Assembly: GCA_002686195.1 (NCBI GenBank)
Contig: NZAS01000035.1
Span: 1 to 37,283 of the forward strand
DNA from: Candidatus Pacearchaeota archaeon
GTDB taxonomy: Archaea > Nanoarchaeota > Nanoarchaeia > Pacearchaeales > GW2011-AR1
DNA: 37,283 bases
Direction: 5' to 3'
The notes below the pieces were generated by a model, which had not been told where the DNA came from, ran no database searches, and worked only from the letters and a program-made list of their open reading frames with translations. Positions 31,480 through 37,283 of the stretch are shown piece by piece (positions within the stretch are counted from its first letter, which is position 1; each line of letters opens with the position of its first letter). The position numbers were made by a program, and so were the translations under genes.

Positions 31480-31973
31480 TCTGAAAATCCATAAACATTC
31501 TCTCTATACTCTCTCACTTGACTCTTTATCTTACAACATTCCTCATTACTGAACAATAAATCATATTTAACTACGTTAATCTTGTATTTTACGATACCAA
31601 TGTGCAATAATATTGCCATCCTATGGGATCCATCAATTCTACATCCATCCTGTGTTACTATTGGAGGCTCCTTGCATTCGCTATTTGCAATATTTATATA
31701 TAGCTTTTTGAAATCACTTATCTTCTTCATTACCGCCTTCTTTTTCTTCCCCTTTATTTGATACTGATAATATTCTGTGTCTCTAAAAGAAGAGTCACCA
31801 CTGTCAAATAGAGATAACATTTCAAAATGACGACTACATTCATGGCAAAAATCTTTTATTGAAACGATATGAATATTTTGATTAACTTTCATGAATTTTG
31901 CAACCTTTTTCTTCCACCACCAATTAGGTATTCCAATAACTGGTGAAACTATACCCTGATCTACATTATTCAT
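31476..31973 (-). CDS. ParB/Srx-like DGSHR-motif protein
   Basis: A protein of 165 residues, a clear paralogue of the 25066-25545 protein: shared HFEML, FD, RDTEYY, KKISDFKKLYINI, and PIVTQDGCRIDGSHRMAILL with DGSHR at 114-118, then IVKYKINVVKYDLLFS. The N-terminus has an unusual NWWWKKK segment. The DGSHR turn in the ParB/sulfiredoxin fold usually binds nucleotide phosphates. It overlaps the GT-B gene downstream (ATGA) and lies 37 nt from the GT-A gene upstream. Its role in glycan assembly is unknown. Confidence 0.65.
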   Translation of the reverse strand: MNNVDQGIVSPVIGIPNWWWKKKVAKFMKVNQNIHIVSIKDFCHECSRHFEMLSLFDSGDSSFRDTEYYQYQIKGKKKKAVMKKISDFKKLYINIANSECKEPPIVTQDGCRIDGSHRMAILLHIGIVKYKINVVKYDLLFSNEECCKIKSQVREYRENVYGFSE

Positions 31974-32010
31974 ATTTTATTTTCTACTTGTGGCTTCATT
32001 TCATCCATAT

Positions 32011-32829
32011 CTATAGCCCTATACTTTTTGCCTTTTTTAAAAACCTACCCTTCATGTTGTCTTTACCAAAAAAATGGTCAAAATACCTTACGTGATCTGG
32101 ACAAAAAAACCTAGAACCTCCATGCCAGTCTATATTTAAAATATTTAATGCCGCATTCATAGGTTTCTGATCTCCACCACCCTCGTGATTTTTAAATTTT
32201 TTAGAGTTTTCTAAACACCCATCATAAGTTAATTTTAGGACTTTGCTGTGATCTCTGTTATGGAGCATGTAAAGACCAGCTACGACCTCCCTTTCAGGTA
32301 GTATGCCAATGCCATATTTAGCCATTAAGTGCGCCATGGGGGCACTACACCACTTACTTAAGGACTTAAAGCTTTTAATGTCAATATCTGACGCCTTCTT
32401 TTTTGATCTTTTTGCTAAATCTTTTCCGTGATGAAACCATGTCTTTTTATTTTTACTATCAAAAAATTCCCTTGGGTCTTCATACCACAGAACATCACCG
32501 TCAAAATATACCATATGCCTACTCTTAATGGGGTTAGTAAATGCCTTATAAAGGGCTGCAGCTTTAAATAGCGAATATTTCCTTTTCCCTTTACTGTATT
32601 TCCATTTAACATTAGATAGATCTTCTTTTACTATGTGATAATTAATATTTTTCTTGCCTATGTGTTTTTTGATAAATTTAACATCAGAATTGCTTCCGCC
32701 AACAAAGTGAATATCCTCACAACAAACTCCAGTATTTATTAATGACATAATAGCTCTTGATGAATATGTGTCAAGAAATTCTTCATTAGTTCCAACTGTT
32801 ACATAATAATAGGGGCTGCTTTTCGTCAT
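32011..32829 (-). CDS. GT-A glycosyltransferase (DxD), GT8-like layout
   Basis: A protein of 272 residues. It starts with YYYVTVGTNEEFLDTYSSRA, then SLFKAAALYKAFTNPIKSRH leading to MVYFDGDVLWYEDPREFF, where DGD is the metal site on a strand. Later AGLYMLHN and HEGGGDQKPMNAALNILNID give the acceptor/catalytic GDQ region, and FCPDHVRYFDHFFG is near the end. This is the general plan of GT8-type and related nucleotide-sugar transferases and of the 26363-27202 gene. It overlaps the GT4 gene upstream (ATGA). Confidence 0.8.
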   Translation of the reverse strand: MTKSSPYYYVTVGTNEEFLDTYSSRAIMSLINTGVCCEDIHFVGGSNSDVKFIKKHIGKKNINYHIVKEDLSNVKWKYSKGKRKYSLFKAAALYKAFTNPIKSRHMVYFDGDVLWYEDPREFFDSKNKKTWFHHGKDLAKRSKKKASDIDIKSFKSLSKWCSAPMAHLMAKYGIGILPEREVVAGLYMLHNRDHSKVLKLTYDGCLENSKKFKNHEGGGDQKPMNAALNILNIDWHGGSRFFCPDHVRYFDHFFGKDNMKGRFLKKAKSIGL

Positions 32830-33740
32830 AGTACTTTATTAAAAAAATCCAATATAGCTTTCTCTCTACTCTTAATAGACCATCCTTTCTCTATATCATT
32901 CCTTATTAACTGAGACATCTCCTCATACTTCGCTTCACTTACCTCAACTGCCATTCTTATCCCATCAATTACGCTATTAATTTTGTTTTTTACAAAAAAC
33001 CCATTCACCCTGTGCTTTATTAATTCAGGCATATTCCCAACTGAAGTAGATATAAGGGGAATGCCACAAGATGCTGCCTCAAGACATGGGTTAGGGGTCC
33101 CTTCTGAGCTGCTAACATTCAGATAATAATCTAGGCTATTGTAGTATAAATTCATGTCAGATTTAGATTTATAATGAGATCCCTTGTTGCCCTTTTTAGT
33201 CTTTATAAGATTAAAAGAGACATCTCCCTTGAGTTTTTTCATAACTGGTTTTAGTAAACGTTTATAGTTTTTTTCTTCTCTATCTACATTTCCAGTCCAT
33301 CCAAGAACAATTGGATTGTGTGATTTTTTCTTTTTATCAGGACAAAATACTTTGGTATCTACGCAATTTGGTAAATATACTATATCAGAACGAATATGCT
33401 TTAACTCTTTATATAGTCCTAAATTATTAACAGAAATAGCATATGGTTTTTTGATAATTTTCTTCATTTTTCTTTTATCCATGGATAAAATTTTCCATGA
33501 AGTAATGCTACTTATTATCTTAGGATGACTTATTCTTAGCCGTTCATAATTAGTGGCAGAAGCCAAATATATAATATTATATTTTTTAGAATTATTTCTA
33601 AGCTTCTTTATCTGTCTTTTATTTTTTATAGAAAAAAAATCTATCCTGTAATCAGCAAGGATTTTTTTAAATAGAAGGTACCTGTCATATTGAACTCTTC
33701 CATACACATCAGCAACAAAGGCAATTTTAACACCAGACAT
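32826..33740 (-). CDS. family 4 (GT-B) glycosyltransferase
   Basis: A protein of 304 residues. The N-half has IAFVADVYGRVQYDRYLLFK; the C-half has VYLPNCVDTKVF (the family NGVD turn as NCVD), VLGWTGNVDREEKNYKRLL, LNVSSSEGTPNPCLEAASCG with the acidic x7 Glu motif, then IPLISTSVGNMPELIKHRVN and GFFVKN. Complete order for a compact GT4. It is the third GT4 in the right half. Upstream lies a methyltransferase gene 3 nt away, downstream the GT-A gene with an ATGA overlap. Confidence 0.88.
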   Translation of the reverse strand: MSGVKIAFVADVYGRVQYDRYLLFKKILADYRIDFFSIKNKRQIKKLRNNSKKYNIIYLASATNYERLRISHPKIISSITSWKILSMDKRKMKKIIKKPYAISVNNLGLYKELKHIRSDIVYLPNCVDTKVFCPDKKKKSHNPIVLGWTGNVDREEKNYKRLLKPVMKKLKGDVSFNLIKTKKGNKGSHYKSKSDMNLYYNSLDYYLNVSSSEGTPNPCLEAASCGIPLISTSVGNMPELIKHRVNGFFVKNKINSVIDGIRMAVEVSEAKYEEMSQLIRNDIEKGWSIKSREKAILDFFNKVL

Positions 33741-33743
33741 ACA

Positions 33744-34346
33744 CTATTGTTCAGCCTCCATGAGAAATACATTTTTATAGTGAAGCTCTCCTTTGTCCCC
33801 TATAGGAAGAAGCTTTAAATTGTGACTAAGAAAAAAATCTATCCATTTATGTTTCTTCCAAACTGTAAGATGAAGTGCTTTTTTGGGATTTTTTCTTCCT
33901 CTTCTATCCATACTGCAATGAGGTCTTATTAATATGTATTTTTTACTTAATCTTTTTGCCTCATTAATAGCATCATCCAAGTCTTCTGTCCTCAAATGCT
34001 CGTAAACATCAGTAGCCATATACAGATCAAAAGATTTATCTTCAAGCATGCTTAAATCTGTAGCTGAAGTATGAACGCATTTAAAGCCCTTTTTTCTACA
34101 ATACCTTACTATCATCTTACAAACATCAACGCCAACGATCTTATCTGCACCTTTGCGTCTCCAGTATTTAAGGGCTTTACACCAGGCACATCCTACGTCT
34201 ATAACCGAGTTAATAGAAACGCTGTTGTGGTCACAATATCGCCTAAAAGCTCTGAGAGCTATTTTAGACCTATCTCCGCTCCTTGTATAATTTCTTTTGA
34301 ATAAGGGGGTGTAAATCTTATCATAAAAATCTATAGAATCTTTCAT
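33744..34346 (-). CDS. class I SAM methyltransferase
   Basis: About 200 residues. Motif I VIDVGCAWCKALKYW (the Gly-rich loop, as GCAWC), motif II IVGVDVCKMIVRYC, VHTSATDLSMLEDKSFDLYM as motifs III and IV, and ATDVYEHL, the EHL of many sugar or small-molecule methyltransferases. The start is ATG 34346, because AAGGAG lies 7 nt before it; an upstream ATG at 34376 adds ten residues lacking similarity. It is divergent from the plus-strand gene at 34420, with 73 nt between starts. Probable acceptor is a glycan, by context. Confidence 0.85.
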   Translation of the reverse strand: MKDSIDFYDKIYTPLFKRNYTRSGDRSKIALRAFRRYCDHNSVSINSVIDVGCAWCKALKYWRRKGADKIVGVDVCKMIVRYCRKKGFKCVHTSATDLSMLEDKSFDLYMATDVYEHLRTEDLDDAINEAKRLSKKYILIRPHCSMDRRGRKNPKKALHLTVWKKHKWIDFFLSHNLKLLPIGDKGELHYKNVFLMEAEQ

Positions 34347-34353
34347 TAAATAT

Positions 34354-34359
34354 CTCCTT
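34354..34359 (-). promoter_or_regulatory. Shine-Dalgarno deciding the methyltransferase start
   Basis: The minus strand reads AAGGAG, 7 nt before ATG 34346. It favours this start over the ATG at 34376. Confidence 0.75.
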
Positions 34360-34382
34360 GCACCTTTGCGACTCATTAATTC

Positions 34383-34411
34383 TTGTCAAAAAACCACAAT
34401 GTGTCGATAAT
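34383..34411 (+). promoter_or_regulatory. sigma70-type promoter for the plus-strand gene at 34420
   Basis: -35 TTGTCA (34383-34388), 17-nt spacer, -10 GATAAT (34406-34411), each five of six to consensus. The expected start of transcription (about 34418) is only 1 to 3 nt before the ATG at 34420, so the mRNA would be leaderless or nearly so, consistent with the lack of any SD there. On the other strand the same -35 box reads TTGACA, but no good -10 follows. Confidence 0.6.
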
Positions 34412-34419
34412 ACATTAAA

Positions 34420-35166
34420 ATGTTATCGACTTTATCCAAATATTCAAATAAAAATAATGTGTTTATCCTTGGAAGCGGATACTCAATCAATCACATATCT
34501 AATGACTGTTGGGACAAAATGCGTAATCATGTTACGATAGCTTTTAATTGGTTCTGCTTTCATGATTTCGAGCCATCCATTTATATTGCCAGAGAGCAAG
34601 CTAATATAAAAAAAAGACAAAATAACAAAGAAACTGTCAATGCTTTTATAAAGAGAATAAAAAAATACAAAGATACATCAGTGATCGTCTCTGATATATC
34701 AAAGCACTCACCAAAAGCATATCTATATAAAGATAACAAATACATTAAATCCATTAATCCAGACATTCTCAGAGACATAAAAACAAAAAAAACACTAACA
34801 GAAAATCAACTTGAAGCAAAATTAATGAAAAATGCTTTCACATCAAAAGAATGCTTTCATGGAGATAAAGAGACAGCGTGTACTCTTGCTAATGCACTTC
34901 ACATAGCGGCATCTCTTAATCCAAATAACATAATTCTATTGGGGGTTGACCTTAATGATTCCAGATACTTTTGGATGAACAAAAAAGAGACGAGACACAC
35001 CGTTAAAAAGAAGGGGCAAACATGTAAGTCAAAGCATGCGACGTATAAAAGGGCGCTTCGACTCGCAAATTGCATAAATAAAACAAAGTTTAACTTGATA
35101 TCTGGGTCAGAGCATAGCCTCTTAAATCAAATTGTACAATATAGAAAAATAGAATCACTACTTTAG
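34420..35166 (+). CDS. DUF115-like / sialyltransferase-like putative glycan enzyme
   Basis: A protein of 248 residues. FILGSGYSINHIS near residue 15 is a GxGxS nucleotide-binding loop, then HVTIAFNWFCFHDFEPSIYI, and a C-half with HIAASLNPNNIILLGVDLND. The order of Gly loop, strand-N turn and GxDLxD is shared with DUF115/MAF and GT42-like proteins and with the 23055-23705 gene. A basic middle part (about 60-140) has no assigned role. It is one of only two plus-strand genes and has its own promoter. Its stop is 1 nt from the convergent GT2 stop. Confidence 0.6.
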   Translation: MLSTLSKYSNKNNVFILGSGYSINHISNDCWDKMRNHVTIAFNWFCFHDFEPSIYIAREQANIKKRQNNKETVNAFIKRIKKYKDTSVIVSDISKHSPKAYLYKDNKYIKSINPDILRDIKTKKTLTENQLEAKLMKNAFTSKECFHGDKETACTLANALHIAASLNPNNIILLGVDLNDSRYFWMNKKETRHTVKKKGQTCKSKHATYKRALRLANCINKTKFNLISGSEHSLLNQIVQYRKIESLL

Positions 35167-35173
35167 ACTAAAG
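35161..35173. repeat. 13-bp palindrome holding both convergent stop codons
   Basis: CTTTAGACTAAAG is a perfect palindrome around one central base. The TAG stops of the plus-strand and minus-strand genes both lie in it. It is short; a terminator function is not evident. Confidence 0.6.
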
Positions 35174-35908
35174 CATCCTAAGACCATCTAGTGATTTCTT
35201 TCTTTTTTCTATCTTCTTCTCCATTAGAGATGTTAATTTTTTATTATTCTTTAACTTCCACCTTGACCTATGCATCTGCTTAGAGTGACATCTATAAAAA
35301 ACGACCGGATTCTTAACTGTTCCTATTTTATATTTTCTATTAAAGATTCTTGCCCACATCTCCCTGTCGCTCTTGCACCTCATGGTCTCATCATATAGAC
35401 CTATCTCTGAATGTATTTCTTTTCTTAGCATAACGCCCTGTGCATGTATATGTTTCCATCTTCTTGAAGAACCTTTGTTGTTCATCCATCTCTTCATAGA
35501 TGGACTAATTTTGTCTTTCTTTCCATTCTTAACCACATATGCTGGTCCATGAACTAAGTCAAAGCTGCCATCAATAAGCTTATTGTATCTAATTTTTAAA
35601 CTACAATCAGTTAAGTAATCGTCCGCATCTAACATTACAATTGTGTTGTATTTTGATTTTTTAATGCCACAATTTTTTGCTGCTGAATATCCAACATTCT
35701 CATTCAATAAAAAATATTTAACGGAAGAGTTATGTAAATGTTTTTTAATATTGTCCTGAGGGTTATCTGTAGAGCAATCGTCAATTATTATATGTTCAAC
35801 TGGAACACCGGGGGACTCCTGTCTGATTATAGAATCAATACACTCCTCAATGTAATTAGCATAATTAAATAATGTAGTAATTACACTTATGCCATTAACG
35901 CTTTTCAT
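35168..35908 (-). CDS. family 2 glycosyltransferase
   Basis: A protein of 246 residues. ISVITTLFNYANYIEECIDS is the GT2 opening, then HIIIDDCSTDNPQDN, NENVGYSAAKNCGI and VMLDADDYL with the DxD metal site; the later SDREMWARIF stands at the catalytic acid/W position. The C-terminal 40 residues are very basic (RSRWKLKNNKK, then KKIEKRKKS), which may aid membrane or nucleic-acid contact. It overlaps the GT2-like gene upstream by 4 nt and is convergent with the plus-strand gene. The stop is TAG. Confidence 0.9.
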   Translation of the reverse strand: MKSVNGISVITTLFNYANYIEECIDSIIRQESPGVPVEHIIIDDCSTDNPQDNIKKHLHNSSVKYFLLNENVGYSAAKNCGIKKSKYNTIVMLDADDYLTDCSLKIRYNKLIDGSFDLVHGPAYVVKNGKKDKISPSMKRWMNNKGSSRRWKHIHAQGVMLRKEIHSEIGLYDETMRCKSDREMWARIFNRKYKIGTVKNPVVFYRCHSKQMHRSRWKLKNNKKLTSLMEKKIEKRKKSLDGLRML

Positions 35909-36813
35909 TTTATTTTCTTCTTTTTCTTAGATAAAGAGTGCTTTCCAAGCGTTCGAACCGAATATCCCCATGGCTCACAGGTGTTTTCAATGCACGTACT
36001 CTTCATTCTTTTATTGTTCTTTTTAATATCAGAAATAACCTCATTGCTTAATGGTTTTATGTAAAATTTTTCTTTAGGAGCAAAATATTCTCCATATATA
36101 TATTCCCCCCTTACATAAGCACAATCAAAAATCATTGCCGCATTAGGATTCATACTTATGGCTCTAAATAATTTTAATTTCTTGCATTTATGAGCAAACC
36201 ACGACTCTCCTTCGATATATTTCTTTCTGCCAGCTCTCGCGTTGTGATCTTTAGCTTTAAATGCTATCTTATTAAGAGGGTACATACCCACTTTGTTATA
36301 AATGGACACTCTAGTAAAACCATTATCACAAGCAAACTTATCTTTCATTATGGCATAGTTTTCATCACCGTCCGATACATAGTCCACTCTACCTCTCTTT
36401 TTTCTCTTATATTTCCATACCATATTTGTGTTCAACTGAACTATATTTTTATTCTTAGATAAAAAAGATCTCGCTTTATCTAAAATTTCATAATCCTTTC
36501 TTACATACTGAAAATCATCCTGTATGAAATTAATTATATCCATACCCTCTTGCTTTGCGAACTCTATTCCATAATTCATTGCACGATACAGTTCTGCATG
36601 ATGTCTATCTTTAAATCTCTTCAAGTGGAGACTGTTAAATTCTCCACCCACCCGATCAGCATACTTTTTTAAGCGACTGTCAACGGTGTTGTTATCGCAT
36701 ATGACTATATCTATATCTTTTACTGGCAAAAATTCAATAATAGAATCTAGGCAGTTTTTAAAATAAAAATACCTATTACAGGTTAATAAGCAAAATAGAA
36801 TTCTCATACTCAT
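35905..36813 (-). CDS. family 2-like glycosyltransferase
   Basis: A protein of 302 residues. RILFCLLTCNRYFYFKNCLD opens a GT-A fold, IVICDNNTVDSRL is the donor strand, YRAMNYGIEFAKQEG and NFIQDDFQYV hold the DD metal site, and the later KDHNARAGRKKYIEGESWFA stretch gives an acceptor region. The C-terminus is very basic (SLSKKKKKIK). The upstream gene stop overlaps its start (ATGA). Start ATG 36813 or the second Met are equally possible. Donor unknown. Confidence 0.82.
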   Translation of the reverse strand: MSMRILFCLLTCNRYFYFKNCLDSIIEFLPVKDIDIVICDNNTVDSRLKKYADRVGGEFNSLHLKRFKDRHHAELYRAMNYGIEFAKQEGMDIINFIQDDFQYVRKDYEILDKARSFLSKNKNIVQLNTNMVWKYKRKKRGRVDYVSDGDENYAIMKDKFACDNGFTRVSIYNKVGMYPLNKIAFKAKDHNARAGRKKYIEGESWFAHKCKKLKLFRAISMNPNAAMIFDCAYVRGEYIYGEYFAPKEKFYIKPLSNEVISDIKKNNKRMKSTCIENTCEPWGYSVRTLGKHSLSKKKKKIK

Positions 36814-37283
36814 ATTCTCTTTTTAATAAAACGATAAAATTTCGTCTTATTTTGTCTGTTTAAATTAACTAAAAAATCATCAGATAATGAATACTGATAA
36901 CACAAATCTTTATCGTATTTTTTCATATTAGATCTGGTCGTTTTTCTATGCTTGACAACAGCGTTGTCTGTCCATAACTTCTCATATTGAACCTGATCCT
37001 CCCAAGATGGACATGAATGCACACCCACCACGCTCTTCTTGTCTCTGATTGTTGAAAAATTAGAACTTTCTATTTTCTTTTTAAGCAGCTTGTCTATTTT
37101 TCCCAATTTATTTGCAGAAAAACCACCCAGTTTGCGAACTAAATCTGAATTATACATCTTAAATCCTCTTATTATTTTTTGAGTGAAATCTTCCCATAGA
37201 CGACAATCATATAATATTATATTATTATAGTCATTAGCTCTGATAGTGTCGTTCATAAAAGAAAAAGCATATTTATTTAATAA
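36810..37283 (-). CDS. hypothetical protein, possibly C-terminal part of a glycan enzyme; 5' end may lie outside
   Basis: The frame is open to the window edge. An internal ATG at 37256 would give 148 residues. The sequence (NNIILYDCRLWEDF, then KKSVVGVHSCPSWEDQ) has a strand-HxW turn like the GVHSHQSFDN and GIHSHHSWDD segments of the two GT4 genes here, which may be coincidence. A basic C-terminus ends in KTKFYRFIKKRI. No conserved catalytic motif is seen. It looks like the C-terminal portion of a larger protein whose start is beyond the window. Confidence 0.55.
   Translation of the reverse strand, partial: LLNKYAFSFMNDTIRANDYNNIILYDCRLWEDFTQKIIRGFKMYNSDLVRKLGGFSANKLGKIDKLLKKKIESSNFSTIRDKKSVVGVHSCPSWEDQVQYEKLWTDNAVVKHRKTTRSNMKKYDKDLCYQYSLSDDFLVNLNRQNKTKFYRFIKKRI

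Noticed and set aside
31040..31552. Plus-strand ORF of 170 codons
   Set aside because: Antisense to the GT-B gene; composition is that of a reverse-frame shadow.
1..37283. CRISPR arrays and tRNA genes
   Set aside because: No regularly spaced repeats and no tRNA-like cloverleaf or CCA-ending segments were noticed on either strand by eye; a tRNA scan would be needed to exclude weak ones.
1..37283. Bacterial chromosome origin of the window
   Set aside because: The infC homologue lacks rpmI/rplT, the replication genes form one compact operon with small unknown genes, and no core metabolic or ribosomal genes occur; not excluded beyond the window.

Overview
The window is AT-rich, very densely packed and almost entirely on the minus strand. 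The standard genetic code applies: TAA, TGA and TAG all end genes. It looks like part of a large tailed-phage genome, or a comparable large mobile replicon. It carries a compact set of replication genes with small unknown proteins between them, no chromosomal housekeeping neighbourhood, and then a long run of surface-glycan genes joined directly to the replication operon. No capsid, tail or terminase gene is present, so the phage assignment is an inference. A CMP-KDO-synthetase-like enzyme, a sugar characteristic of Gram-negative envelopes, points to a Gram-negative host.

Region A (1 to about 12.55 kb), in the direction of transcription (right to left): an HTH-metallophosphoesterase, a zinc-ribbon protein, three unknown proteins, an SF2 helicase, another unknown protein, a translation initiation factor IF-3 homologue, a DnaC/IstB-like helicase loader, a DnaB-like helicase, a stand-alone CHC2-type primase N-terminal domain that has lost its zinc ligands, three small unknown proteins, and a DnaE-like DNA polymerase III alpha. 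The alpha subunit is interrupted by one in-frame TAG between its PHP part and its catalytic aspartates.

Region B (about 12.5 to 20.4 kb): glycosyltransferases, a short UDP-sugar dehydrogenase, a HAD protein, and a cassette of KdsB, an MDR dehydrogenase, a 2-hydroxyacid dehydrogenase and a plus-strand cyclase/formamidase. A second, truncated KdsB closes the cassette.

Region C (20.4 to 37.28 kb): two sulfotransferases, methyltransferases, at least nine further glycosyltransferase-like genes, two DUF115-like proteins, an unusual nucleotidyltransferase flanked by nucleoside-diphosphate-kinase-like segments, and at least four or five proteins with a ParB/Srx-like [D/S]G[S/H]HR signature. Broken and chimeric genes mark recombination: a formyltransferase stub, a frameshifted ParB-like gene, a methyltransferase/GHHR chimera and a KdsB stub. 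A roughly 0.32 kb IS200/IS605-type remnant contains a TnpB reduced to its first and last segments, with both terminal hairpins intact.

Taken together, the island could make and transfer a sulfated, methylated, KDO-like or uronate-containing glycan, either to decorate virions or to remodel the host surface. The sequence does not show which. No stretch longer than 300 bases lacks a gene. The largest gaps are 29820-29944 (mobile-element end), 22309-22383 (holds a small ORF) and 34347-34419 (divergent promoter region).
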